The notes under the pieces were generated by a model. It saw only the letters and a program-made list of their open reading frames with translations. It had not been told where the DNA came from and ran no database searches. The translations under genes were made by a program, and so were the position numbers. DNA of 46,411 bases from Rhizobium sp. Q54 (GTDB lineage Bacteria > Pseudomonadota > Alphaproteobacteria > Micropepsales > Micropepsaceae): NCBI GenBank assembly GCA_945882615.1, contig CAMCWK010000023.1, forward strand, positions 1-46,411. The letters are read 5' to 3'. The stretch's first letter is position 1; every line of letters begins with the position of its first letter. Shown piece after piece: positions 7,845 through 16,863 of the stretch.

Positions 7845-9443
7845 ATGTTGCGCCTTACCGACATAAAATTGCCGCTGGATCACGCGCCCGCCGCGCTGAA
7901 AGCCGCAATCCTGAAAAAGCTGAAACTGCCGGCAGACAGCCTGCTGGATTTCCAGGTGTTCAAGCGCGCCCATGACGCCCGCAACAAGCAGGCCATCGCC
8001 TATATCTACACCGTCGACGTCACGCTGAAGGATGAAGCGCGCCCGCCCAAGGAGGCGCGCCCCACGCCGGACATGGATTACAAGTTCGCCGCCCATGCGC
8101 CCGCCGCGTTTCCCAATGATCAATTAAAGAGGCCGCTGGTGATCGGCGCGGGGCCCTGCGGGTTGTTCGCCACCCTGATCCTGGCGCAGTCGGGCTTCCG
8201 CCCCATCCTGCTGGAGCGCGGCAAGGCTGTGCGCGAGCGCACCAAGGACACCTGGGGGCTGTGGCGGCGCTCGGTGCTCAATCCCGAATCCAATGTCCAG
8301 TTCGGCGAAGGCGGCGCCGGCACCTTTTCCGACGGCAAGCTCTACAGCCAGATCAAGGACCCGCGCTATCTGGGCCGCAAGGTGCTGCACGAATTCGTGC
8401 GCGCCGGCGCGCCGGAGGAAATTCTCACCGAAGCCCATCCCCATATCGGCACCTTCCGCCTGGTCACCATGGTGGAAGCCATGCGCGAGACCATCGAGAC
8501 CCTGGGCGGTGAATATCGTTTCCAGAGCAAGGTGACCGATCTGTTGCTGACGCCGGAGCATGGCGTGCGCGGCGTGCGGCTGGAATCGGGCGAGGAAATC
8601 GAATCCGGCCATGTCGTGCTGGCACTGGGTCACAGCGCCCGCGATACGTTCGAGATGCTGCACGAACGTGGCGTCGCCATCGAGGCCAAGCCCTTTTCCA
8701 TCGGCTTTCGCATCGAGCATCCGCAAGGGCTGATCGACAAGGCCCGCTTCGGCCGCTCCATCCCGCAGCTGGGCGCCGCCGACTACAAGCTGGTGCATCA
8801 CGCAAAAAATGGTCGCGACGTTTACAGCTTCTGCATGTGTCCGGGCGGCACGGTGGTGGCGGCCGCCAGCGAACCAGGGCGCGTCGTCACCAATGGCATG
8901 AGCCAGTATTCGCGCAACGAGCGCAACGCCAATGCCGGCATCGTGGTGGGCATCACGCCCGAGGTCGATTATCCCGGCCACCCTCTGGCCGGCATCGCCT
9001 TGCAGCGGCGCTGGGAAGAAGCCGCTTTCGCGGCGGGCGGCGGCACCTATGCCGCGCCGGCGCAATTGGTGGGCGACTTCATCGCCGGTCAGCCCTCCAC
9101 CGCGCTGGGCGAAGTGGCCCCCTCTTATCGGCCGGGCGTGACGCCTACCGACCTGTCCACCTGCCTGCCCGACTATGCGGTTGATGCAATCCGCGAGGCC
9201 CTGCCCGCCTTCGGCCGCCAGATCAAAGGCTTTGACCGCGCCGATGCGGTGCTGACGGGCGTGGAGACCCGCACATCAAGCCCCATTCGCATTCAGCGCG
9301 GCGAAGATTTCCAGAGCCTCAACACGCCCGGCCTCTATCCGGCGGGCGAAGGCGCAGGCTTTGCGGGCGGCATTCTTTCGGCGGCGGTGGACGGGATCAA
9401 AGTGGCGGAGGCTGTTGCCAAATCCATCGTAGGCAAAAGCTAG
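7845..9443 (+). CDS. FAD-dependent oxidoreductase of the COG2509 (uncharacterised dehydrogenase) family
   Basis: This 532-residue protein is a predicted cytoplasmic flavoprotein of unknown substrate. An N-terminal ~90-residue domain (LRLTDIKLPLDH onward) precedes the FAD-binding Rossmann motif VIGAGPCGLFATLIL at about residue 100. Further family landmarks are NVQFGEGGAGTFSDGKL, FCMCPGGTVVAA and the C-terminal GLYPAGEGAGFAGGI that closes the FAD site. The length matches the family. The ATG at 7845 is chosen over a GTG 18 bases upstream because AGGAG lies 5 bases before it (7835-7839). The gene stands alone, convergent with the porin gene. Its physiological role is not known from the sequence. 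Confidence 0.88.
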   Translation: MLRLTDIKLPLDHAPAALKAAILKKLKLPADSLLDFQVFKRAHDARNKQAIAYIYTVDVTLKDEARPPKEARPTPDMDYKFAAHAPAAFPNDQLKRPLVIGAGPCGLFATLILAQSGFRPILLERGKAVRERTKDTWGLWRRSVLNPESNVQFGEGGAGTFSDGKLYSQIKDPRYLGRKVLHEFVRAGAPEEILTEAHPHIGTFRLVTMVEAMRETIETLGGEYRFQSKVTDLLLTPEHGVRGVRLESGEEIESGHVVLALGHSARDTFEMLHERGVAIEAKPFSIGFRIEHPQGLIDKARFGRSIPQLGAADYKLVHHAKNGRDVYSFCMCPGGTVVAAASEPGRVVTNGMSQYSRNERNANAGIVVGITPEVDYPGHPLAGIALQRRWEEAAFAAGGGTYAAPAQLVGDFIAGQPSTALGEVAPSYRPGVTPTDLSTCLPDYAVDAIREALPAFGRQIKGFDRADAVLTGVETRTSSPIRIQRGEDFQSLNTPGLYPAGEGAGFAGGILSAAVDGIKVAEAVAKSIVGKS

Positions 9444-9506
9444 GCGCTGGGGAATTTCCGAGGAAAATCCACAGGGGGACGTCAGCGTCTGATCGAACCG
9501 CGCGCG

Positions 9507-10958
9507 TCAGAGCGAAATCTGGCTGCGCAGCCCGATGGCGTTGGCGGAGATGTCCGTCGCGGGCGCGCCCGCGTGATTCACCTGGATATTCTCGTACTCC
9601 AGCGCAAAGCGGATGCCATTGGTGGGATACCAGTTCAGACCGACGCTCCAGATATTCTGCACACCACCCCCTACCCCGCCCGAGGCGGGCGCCAGCGACG
9701 GCAGGTAATCCAGGTTGATGTTGCTGTAGCGGGCCTTGATCTCCCAGGCGCCGATGCCGCCATCGCTGCCCAAGGGCTTGGCCGGACGCAAGGACCGGAA
9801 ACTGGCGCTGGACGGATCATACGGATGGGTCTCACCCGTCAGCGACCAGGTCGCCAGTGCATACCAGCCCTTGAAGTCGGGGTCGGGCAGCAAGGTGCGG
9901 CGATCGATGTTGAAGCGGAAATAGCCGGCCTGGGCATATAGCGGACCAACGGTGGCTGCGGTTTCCACGCCCCATTGCGTCACCTTGCGCGCGTCGATCA
10001 TGCCGGTATCGACGGTGCGCGTGACGTCGATCGCCAGTTCCGGTCCGTTGCTGAAGCGAAACGCCGTCGCGCCAGTATTGGGCGTGGTATCCGCCACCTT
10101 CAGCACATGGGTGGCGTTGGCGTCCAGCAGCCACTTTACATCGTCATTGCTGACCGCCAGCCAGGAGGCGCGGGTGACGATGGCCTGCTGCGCATCGAAG
10201 GTCGCCGCATCCGTGGCCCGCTTGCCGGTAAAGGCGACCGAAACCAGATACCTGTCCCCTTGGGCAAAGATGCTGGCGCCTTCGCGGCCCGGCGCGCCGC
10301 CGATATTGCGGGCGATGTCGGCAACCGAGGCGCGCTCCAGAAACAGCAGATCGCCCGAGCCGGTGGAGTCGTCTATGCCGGCGAAAGGCGAAAACGCACC
10401 GATACGAAAGCCAAAGGGCCTCAGCCCGTCATACTGCAGATAGGCGGTGTAGATGTAGCCGCTTTTTTCGATGCCATTGCCGCCAAAGTCGTAAGTAAAA
10501 TTATAGGACCAGTCGCGCCAGGCGGTGCCGGCAAAGCCAAACTGCGCGCGGCGGAAGTTCGAGCCGCTGTTGAGATCGATGTTGGGCGGATTGCGCCCCT
10601 GCCCGAAATAGCCGGTGTCGAACTGTACCAGGCTGCGCAGCGCGAAGGTGAAGGCGCCATCGGCACTGGCGAAGCTGAGCCGGCCATTGTCCAGTCTGCT
10701 TCTCACTTGGCCGTCGAGACGCTTGTTGATCTCGGCCTGCTGGCTGGCGGTGCTGCGCCTGAGCTCGGCCAGATCGCCGCCGCTGTCGTTTCTCTCCTGC
10801 CGGGCCTTGATGTCGGCCAGTTGCTGCTGAACGCTGCGCAACTGCTGTTCCAGAAGACCGATACGGGGATCGGAAGGCGCGGGTTTGCGCGCCTGCCCCA
10901 TGGCGGACGCACTCAGCGCCACCGTGCCCAAAAGCACCAAAGTCAGATTCTTGATCAC
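9507..10958 (-). CDS. Outer-membrane porin, OprP/OprO (phosphate-selective porin) family
   Basis: This is a predicted 483-residue trimeric beta-barrel porin. A signal peptide (VIKNLTLVLLGTVALSASAMGQA) is followed by a coiled-coil-like segment (GLLEQQLRSVQQQLADIKAR) that is usual in this family. Then comes the barrel with RRAQFGFAGTAWRDWSYNF, GAFSPFAGIDDSTGSGDLLFLERAS and NWYPTNGIRFALEYENIQVNH near the end. It terminates in SQISL rather than in Phe. The GTG start at 10958 opens the signal peptide and follows GGGGT; an in-frame GTG lies 12 bases upstream. Longer frames upstream run through non-coding sequence. Phosphate or polyphosphate selectivity is known for relatives but not shown here. It is divergent from an RND pump gene 626 bases away. 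Confidence 0.85.
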   Translation of the reverse strand: MIKNLTLVLLGTVALSASAMGQARKPAPSDPRIGLLEQQLRSVQQQLADIKARQERNDSGGDLAELRRSTASQQAEINKRLDGQVRSRLDNGRLSFASADGAFTFALRSLVQFDTGYFGQGRNPPNIDLNSGSNFRRAQFGFAGTAWRDWSYNFTYDFGGNGIEKSGYIYTAYLQYDGLRPFGFRIGAFSPFAGIDDSTGSGDLLFLERASVADIARNIGGAPGREGASIFAQGDRYLVSVAFTGKRATDAATFDAQQAIVTRASWLAVSNDDVKWLLDANATHVLKVADTTPNTGATAFRFSNGPELAIDVTRTVDTGMIDARKVTQWGVETAATVGPLYAQAGYFRFNIDRRTLLPDPDFKGWYALATWSLTGETHPYDPSSASFRSLRPAKPLGSDGGIGAWEIKARYSNINLDYLPSLAPASGGVGGGVQNIWSVGLNWYPTNGIRFALEYENIQVNHAGAPATDISANAIGLRSQISL

Positions 10959-11584
10959 GAAAGACCCCACCGAAAACCATCCCTCAACGCGACGCGGACG
11001 GCGCAATTCAGTCTTTAAATGTCTAATAGGAATTGAGAAGTAAATGAAATACAGCCCAAAAAGGCCAATTGCGCGCTTACAAAGCGCCTGAGCGGCGCAA
11101 TTGCTGTGCCGCAGCCGCAAGATTCCGGGATTCCAGAAACCCCGCGATGGCATCCCCGCCACCAGCAACGCCTTGCGGATGGTGCAGACGATTGCTCGAA
11201 ACAATCCCCGCTTTTGCGATCGGCCATGGCGTTGACGCAAGACCGAGGGGCTGCCGGACGCCGCTGGGCGCGCAAGGCGTAAAGGGCCCTTGGGTGGCCA
11301 GCCCACTCACCCCATCAATCCCGCAGATAAGGCCACACGGGTCCTCCCGCGCATCGTAGCGACCCGCAGGGAAGGTGGTTTTCGGAGGTCTAGGTCCAAA
11401 GGGCCGGGGAAGCGCACAGCTGAAGGGGCAGAAAACCGCGACAGCTTGCGACAAGCCGGTCCATGCGCGCTGCGTAAATCCCGCTATAGTCCGGGAAAAA
11501 GCCGGGAGGGGCCGCCTTCCGGCGCCTTGGGATCGTGGTCGAAGACAGCACAATGACGCGAACACGCTTAAGAACGGCTGGCCC
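10959..11584. other. 626-base divergent intergenic region between porin and RND pump genes
   Basis: I see no supported gene here. The porin-proximal part (about 10990-11060) is AT-richer and probably holds the porin promoter. The pump-proximal part is GC-rich with no clear promoter or operator. No regulator gene lies between the divergent genes, which is notable because RND pumps often have one there. An 11-codon frame at 11553-11588 overlaps the pump start. Confidence 0.4.
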
Positions 11585-14500
11585 GTGACCTGGATCGTCA
11601 AGGTCGCGCTGGACCGCCCCTATACCTTCATCGTGCTCGCCCTGATGATCCTGATCTTCGGGCCGCTGGCGGCGCTGCGAACCCCCACCGACATTTTCCC
11701 CAATATCGGCATTCCGGTGATCGGCGTCGCCTTCACCTATACCGGCCTGTCGCCGGACGAGGTCGGCGCCCGCATGTTGGCGCCCTATCAGCGCTTCCTC
11801 ACCACCACGGTGAATGACGTGGAGCATATCGAAGGCGTGGCCATGCCGGGCCTGGGCATCGTCAAGATTTTCTTCCAGCCCAATGTCGATATCCGCCTGG
11901 CCACCGCCCAGGTCACGTCCATCTCGCAAAGCGCCATTCGCCAGATGCCGCCGGGCACCCAGCCGCCGCTGGTCCTCAACTACAGCGCTTCGACCGTGCC
12001 CGTCCTGCAACTGGCCTTCTCGTCCAACTCGCTGTCCGAACAGCAGGTGCTGGACTATTCGCAGAATTTTGCGCGGCCTCGCCTCACCACGGTGAACGGC
12101 GCGGCGATACCATTCTCCTTTGGCGGCAAATTCCGCGCGGTCCTGATCGATCTGGACCCCGCCGCCATGCAGGCGCGCGGGCTGTCCTCCGTGGATGTGC
12201 AGAACGCTTTTGTTTCCCAGAACCAGATCGTGCCCGCCGGCAACATCAAGATCGGCACCTATCAGTATGTCGTGCGCCTCAACAACGCCTCCGACACGAT
12301 CGAGGGCATGAACGAGCTGCCGGTCAAAACGGCGCCCGGCGGGGGCACCGTCTTCCTGCGCGATGTCGGAAATGTGCGCGACGGCAATACGGTGCAAAGC
12401 AACATCGTCCATGTCGATGGCGCGCGCGCGGTGCTCTCCACCGTGCTCAAGAACGGCCAGGCCTCCACCATCGATGTGGTGCAGGGCATCAAGGACATGC
12501 TGCCGATATTGCGCGAGCAGCTCCCCCCCGAACTCAAGATCGACGTCCTCAGCGATCAGTCCGTATTCGTGAAGGCGGCGGTCAAGGGCGTCTTTTACGA
12601 AGGCGCCATCGCCGCGGCCCTGACCAGCCTGATGATCCTTCTGTTCCTGGGAAGCTGGCGCTCCACCGTGATCATCGCCACCTCCATTCCGCTGGCGGTG
12701 CTGGCGGCGCTGATGGGCCTTTGGCTCACGGGCCAGACACTCAACATCATGACGCTGGGCGGGTTGGCGCTGGCGGTTGGCATCCTGGTCGACGACGCCA
12801 CCGTCACCATCGAGAACATCAACTGGCATCTGGAGCAGGGCAAGGGCGTCTATGAGTCCATCATGGACGGGGCGCGCCAGATCACCCAGCCTGCCTTTGT
12901 CTCCCTTCTATGCATCTGCGTCGCCTTCGTGCCGATGTTCGCGCTACAGGGCATTGCGGGCTTTTTGTTCGTGCCCATGGCGCTGGCGGTGGTGTTCGCC
13001 ATGACCGCCTCCTTCATCCTGTCGCGCACCCTGGTGCCGACCCTGTCGCTCTACCTGCTCAAGCCGCATGGCCATATGGCCGAGGGCGATCATGCGCTGG
13101 CGCGGGTGCAGCGCAGCTTCGAGCGCGGGTTCGATTCCGTGAAGGAAAAGTATCGCAACCTGTTGGCGCTGGCGATGACCCGCCGCCGCCCCTTCGTCCT
13201 TGTCTTCCTGGCGGCAGTGGCGGCCTCCATGCTGCTGTTTCCCTTCCTGGGCCGCGACTTCTTTCCAGACGTGGATTCCGGCCAGATCACCCTGCACACC
13301 CGCACCCCCGCCGGCACCCGGGTCGAAGACACCAACCAGATCGTGGCGCAGATCCAAAAGGAAGTCCGGCGCATCATTCCGCCGCGCGAACTGGCGACCA
13401 TCGTCGACAATGTCGGCCTCACCCAGAGCCCGGTGAACATGCTCTACAACAAATCCGGCACGGTGGGCCTGCAGGATGCCGACATCTTTATCAGCCTGAA
13501 CAAGAACCACCGCCCCACGGCCAATTACGTGCGCATCATGCGCGAGCGGTTGCCGCGGCTTTTTCCGCAGGTGACCTTCTCTTTCCCGCCGCCCGACATC
13601 ACCAGCCAGATCCTGAATTTCGGGGTGCCCGCGCCGCTGAACGTGCAGATTTCCGGCAACCGGCTGGCGGAGACCGAAGCCCTCGGCTTTCGCATCCTGC
13701 GCGAGATCCGCAAAATTCCTGGCCTGGTGGACGCACGCATGCAGCAGTCCAGCAACATGCCCCACCTCAAGGTGGACGCCGACCGCAGCCGCATGTCGCA
13801 AATGGGCCTGACCGAACGCGACGTGACCAACGCGCTGGGGACATCGCTGGCCGGCACCTCGCAGTCGGCGCCGAATTTCTGGCTGAATCCCCAGAACAAC
13901 GTGTCCTACAACATGACGGCCCAGACGCCGGAATATCAGCTGGACTCCCTCGCCGCCCTGCAGAATTTGACCGTCACCGGCGCCGCCGGCACCACGCCGC
14001 AGGTTCTGGGCGGGTTGGTCAAGATCAGTCGCGCCCAGGGCAATTCGGTGGTCAGCCACTACAACATCCAGCCGACCATCGACCTGTACGCCACCACCCA
14101 GGACCGCGACCTTGGCAGCGTGGCCAAGGACGTCCAGAAAGTGATCGACGCCAACAAGCAGTATCTGCCGCGCGGCGCCACCGTCACCCTGCGCGGCCAG
14201 ATTGTCACCATGAACACGGCCTTTACCGGCCTCTTCTACGGCCTCCTGGCGGCGGTGGTGCTGATCTATCTGCTGATCGTGGTGAACTTCCAGTCCTGGA
14301 CCGATCCCTTCGTCATCATCACCGCCTTGCCCGCGGCGCTGGCCGGCATCATCTGGATGCTGTTCACCACCGGCACCACGCTGTCGGTGCCCGCCCTGAC
14401 CGGCGCCATCATGTGCATGGGCGTGGCCACAGCCAATTCGATCCTGGTGATCAGCTTCGCGCGCGAGAAGCTGGCCGAGCATGGCGATGCGGTGCGGGCG

Positions 14501-14782
14501 GCGGTGGAAGCCGGCTTCACCCGCTTCCGTCCCGTCTGCATGACGGCGCTGGCCATGATCATCGGCATGGCGCCCATGGCGCTGGGCCTGGGCGAAGGCG
14601 GCGAACAGAACGCCCCGCTGGGCCGCGCCGTGATCGGCGGACTGATTTTCGCGACCATCGCCACATTGATGTTCGTGCCGGTGGTGTTCAGCATCCTGCA
14701 TGACCGCCATGCGGCTAGACGGGCGGCTTCCCCGCCGCCTGCGCCGAAGACCGGAAAAGGGGCCGGTGAAGCCTATGCCTGA
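11585..14782 (+). CDS. RND efflux transporter, AcrB-type permease
   Basis: This 1065-residue inner-membrane proton antiporter is the pump of a tripartite efflux system. It starts TWIVKVALDRPYTFIVLALMI, the usual opening helix. The periplasmic porter begins LRTPTDIFPNIGIPVIGV. The fourth-helix proton relay is intact (GILVDDATVTIEN), and the second set of helices from about residue 870 has MGVATANSILVISFAREK. The paired 12-helix, two-loop layout and length are typical. The GTG at 11585 is chosen by homology; the ribosome-binding site is weak. An 11-codon frame (11553-11588) overlaps this GTG as GTGA, so translation may be coupled to it. The 3' end overlaps the fusion-protein gene by 8 bases. 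Pump before adaptor is the reverse of the common order. The substrate is unknown. Confidence 0.92.
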   Translation: MTWIVKVALDRPYTFIVLALMILIFGPLAALRTPTDIFPNIGIPVIGVAFTYTGLSPDEVGARMLAPYQRFLTTTVNDVEHIEGVAMPGLGIVKIFFQPNVDIRLATAQVTSISQSAIRQMPPGTQPPLVLNYSASTVPVLQLAFSSNSLSEQQVLDYSQNFARPRLTTVNGAAIPFSFGGKFRAVLIDLDPAAMQARGLSSVDVQNAFVSQNQIVPAGNIKIGTYQYVVRLNNASDTIEGMNELPVKTAPGGGTVFLRDVGNVRDGNTVQSNIVHVDGARAVLSTVLKNGQASTIDVVQGIKDMLPILREQLPPELKIDVLSDQSVFVKAAVKGVFYEGAIAAALTSLMILLFLGSWRSTVIIATSIPLAVLAALMGLWLTGQTLNIMTLGGLALAVGILVDDATVTIENINWHLEQGKGVYESIMDGARQITQPAFVSLLCICVAFVPMFALQGIAGFLFVPMALAVVFAMTASFILSRTLVPTLSLYLLKPHGHMAEGDHALARVQRSFERGFDSVKEKYRNLLALAMTRRRPFVLVFLAAVAASMLLFPFLGRDFFPDVDSGQITLHTRTPAGTRVEDTNQIVAQIQKEVRRIIPPRELATIVDNVGLTQSPVNMLYNKSGTVGLQDADIFISLNKNHRPTANYVRIMRERLPRLFPQVTFSFPPPDITSQILNFGVPAPLNVQISGNRLAETEALGFRILREIRKIPGLVDARMQQSSNMPHLKVDADRSRMSQMGLTERDVTNALGTSLAGTSQSAPNFWLNPQNNVSYNMTAQTPEYQLDSLAALQNLTVTGAAGTTPQVLGGLVKISRAQGNSVVSHYNIQPTIDLYATTQDRDLGSVAKDVQKVIDANKQYLPRGATVTLRGQIVTMNTAFTGLFYGLLAAVVLIYLLIVVNFQSWTDPFVIITALPAALAGIIWMLFTTGTTLSVPALTGAIMCMGVATANSILVISFAREKLAEHGDAVRAAVEAGFTRFRPVCMTALAMIIGMAPMALGLGEGGEQNAPLGRAVIGGLIFATIATLMFVPVVFSILHDRHAARRAASPPPAPKTGKGAGEAYA

Positions 14783-15968
14783 CAAGACGCCCGATGCCGG
14801 TCACGAGCATCAGCCCACGCGCGAAGAACTGCTGCGCCACAAGGCGCCGCCCGGCCTGAAGCGCTGGAGCCTGATCGCCGCCGCCGCCGCGCTTGCCATC
14901 GCGGTGGTGGGGATCGGGGTCCGTCTCTGGAACAGTCACCAGACCGCGCAATGGACCCAGGACCAGGCGATCCAGAGCGTGCAGCTCGTCAAGCTGCAGC
15001 CAGAAAAGGAAGGCGGCGTCCTCAACCTGCCGGGCGATATTCAGGCCTTCACCGCCGCGCCGATCTACGCCCAGGTCAGTGGCTATGTGAAGAAATGGTA
15101 TGTCGATATCGGCGCGCCGGTGAAGCAGGGCCAGCTCCTGGCCGAACTGGACACGCCCGACCTGGCCGGCCAGGTGCAATCCGCGCGCGCCAACTTGATC
15201 AATGCCCAGGCGGCCCAGCGCCTTTCGGCCGCCACAGCGCGGCGCTGGGACGCGCTGTTCGCGCAAGGCGCGGTGTCACGTCAGGACAAGGAAACCCGCG
15301 ACGCCGACCTCGACGCCAAGAATGCGGCGGTGGAAGCGGCGCGCGCCAATCTTTACAGCCTCACCTCCCAGGCCGGTTTCCGCCGCCTGGTCGCGCCCTT
15401 TGACGGGGTGGTCACCAGCCGCGCGGTGGATGTCGGCGCCCTGGTCACGATCGGCACCGGCACCGGGGCGGCGCCGCTCTTCACCGTTTCGGATCTGACA
15501 CGCCTGCGCATTTACGTGCGGGTGCCGCAAAATTATTCCACCTATATCCGCCCAGGCATGACCATCAATTTCTCTGTGCCGCAGCATCCTGGACGCGTCT
15601 TCACCGCCACCCTGGCCGCCAGCGCCGGCGCCGTCGCCAGCGCCACCGGCACCGTGCTGGTGCAGTTCGTCATCGACAACAAGGAAGGGGCGCTGCAGCC
15701 CGGCGGTTATGCGGAAATCAAATTCCCCCTGCCCGCCGGGGCCAATGGCCTTCGGGTGCCCGCCACCGCCCTGATGTTCCGCTCCGAAGGCATGCAAGTC
15801 GCCACGGTGGATTCGAACAACCGCATACGCCTGAAAACCATCAGCATCGCGCGCGATCTGGGTGATGCGGTGGATGTGGGAAGCGGCATTTCCACCGCCG
15901 ACCGCATTGTTGACAATCCGTCCGATTCCTTCCGGGATGGCGACGAAGTGCGGGTGGCGGGCAAGTAA
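14775..15968 (+). CDS. RND efflux periplasmic adaptor (membrane fusion protein, HlyD/AcrA-like)
   Basis: This 397-residue adaptor links the inner-membrane pump to an outer-membrane channel. It has a His-rich start (GHEHQPTREELLRH), a single membrane anchor (SLIAAAAALAIAVVGIGV), a first lipoyl half (GDIQAFTAAPIYAQVSGYV, then VDIGAPVKQGQLLAELDTPDL), a helical hairpin (about residues 135-205), a second lipoyl half (LVAPFDGVVTSRAVDVG) and beta-barrel domains. The ATG at 14775 lies inside the pump gene with an 8-base overlap, and GGTGA precedes it, so the two are one operon with coupled translation. No TolC-like channel gene is next to it. The substrate is not deducible. Confidence 0.9.
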   Translation: MPDKTPDAGHEHQPTREELLRHKAPPGLKRWSLIAAAAALAIAVVGIGVRLWNSHQTAQWTQDQAIQSVQLVKLQPEKEGGVLNLPGDIQAFTAAPIYAQVSGYVKKWYVDIGAPVKQGQLLAELDTPDLAGQVQSARANLINAQAAQRLSAATARRWDALFAQGAVSRQDKETRDADLDAKNAAVEAARANLYSLTSQAGFRRLVAPFDGVVTSRAVDVGALVTIGTGTGAAPLFTVSDLTRLRIYVRVPQNYSTYIRPGMTINFSVPQHPGRVFTATLAASAGAVASATGTVLVQFVIDNKEGALQPGGYAEIKFPLPAGANGLRVPATALMFRSEGMQVATVDSNNRIRLKTISIARDLGDAVDVGSGISTADRIVDNPSDSFRDGDEVRVAGK

Positions 15969-16012
15969 TCTTGCCTGTATAAGAGCGTCAGTCGTTTTTG
16001 TTGGGGAAGTAT

Positions 16013-16513
16013 ATGAACGCATTGGCGAAAATCGTGGCCCTGGTCCTGTTGCCGCTGGCGGGACTTGCCGCCTGTGACCGCGACCAATCCGACGCGGCGC
16101 CCAGCGCCGCCTATGACACCAGCGCGGCTTCCAACGCCAAGTTCCTGGCCGATTATGCTGCCCGTCCCGACGCGAAGAAGACCGCCTCGGGCCTGATGTA
16201 CCGCGTGATCAAACCCGGCAACGGCCCCGCCGTAATCCGCGATTCCGATGTGGTCACCGTTTATTACAAGGGCATGCTGATCAACGGCAAAGTCTTCGAC
16301 CAGACCAAGCCGGAGGAAGCGGCGACCTTCATGACCGGCGGGCTGATCCCCGGCTGGGTGGAAGCCCTCAAGCTGATGAAGACCGGCGACACCTGGGAAA
16401 TTGTGGTGCCAGCCGAGCTGGGCTATGGCGCCGATGGCGCTGGCGACGCCATTCCGCCCGATCAGACGTTGGTCTTCACCATGACCCTCGCCAAAGTCGA
16501 ATACGCGAATTAG
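16013..16513 (+). CDS. FKBP-type peptidyl-prolyl cis-trans isomerase, lipoprotein
   Basis: This 166-residue protein isomerises prolyl bonds and probably assists protein folding in the envelope. The signal peptide ends in the lipobox LAAC (LLPLAGLAACDRD), predicting lipid anchoring. A short linker leads to a single FKBP domain (about residues 55-165) with VTVYYKGMLINGKVFDQT, GLIPGWVEALKLMKTGD, VPAELGYG and a closing VFTMTLAKVE strand. These are the standard active-site segments. The ATG at 16013 follows GGGGAAG. It begins 44 bases after the fusion-protein gene, so it could be co-transcribed, but a functional link is not implied. Its end overlaps the convergent small lipoprotein gene by 4 bases. 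Confidence 0.92.
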   Translation: MNALAKIVALVLLPLAGLAACDRDQSDAAPSAAYDTSAASNAKFLADYAARPDAKKTASGLMYRVIKPGNGPAVIRDSDVVTVYYKGMLINGKVFDQTKPEEAATFMTGGLIPGWVEALKLMKTGDTWEIVVPAELGYGADGAGDAIPPDQTLVFTMTLAKVEYAN

Positions 16514-16752
16514 AGCGCTGGTACAGTTTGCTCCGGGGCTGCGCCCGAAAAACTCGCTTTTTCGAATTCCAGGCAGCCCCGGTAGGCATGGTCGAAAATT
16601 TTCTTTTCCTGGCCAGAGGCCAGACCGGCCCTGGACGCATCGTTCAGCCGTTCAAGGGCAGCTCGCCCGCATCTGTCCGACGCTGAAATGGTTGGGGGCG
16701 TTGAACACCCTCCCATCAGAGCGACGAACAGCAATGCCAATGTTGCGCGCAT
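16510..16752 (-). CDS. Small putative lipoprotein of unknown function
   Basis: This 80-residue frame starts with a short signal peptide (MRATLALLFVALMGGC) ending in the lipobox MGGC, followed by STPPTIS. The mature part is short and charged, with two further Cys (DRCGRAA and YRGCLEF) that could pair. I do not recognise a family. The ATG at 16752 follows GGGGGCTCT at good spacing and opens the signal peptide; an upstream TTG would add six residues. The convincing lipobox is the main reason to call it real. Confidence 0.6.
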   Translation of the reverse strand: MRATLALLFVALMGGCSTPPTISASDRCGRAALERLNDASRAGLASGQEKKIFDHAYRGCLEFEKASFSGAAPEQTVPAL

Positions 16753-16863
16753 AGAGCCCCCAAAGGCCAATGCTGCGCCAATATTATCACAAAATGTTGA
16801 CAGGGGCAGGCCCGACCATGCCGGCCTCCCCGTGAGCGGAAGCCGAACCGGAAGGCGGTCGAA

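Noticed and set aside
12944..14785. A 613-codon open frame on the minus strand across the RND permease
   Set aside because: It is His/Gly/Gln/Arg-rich with no recognisable fold and is fully explained by codon bias of the permease gene.
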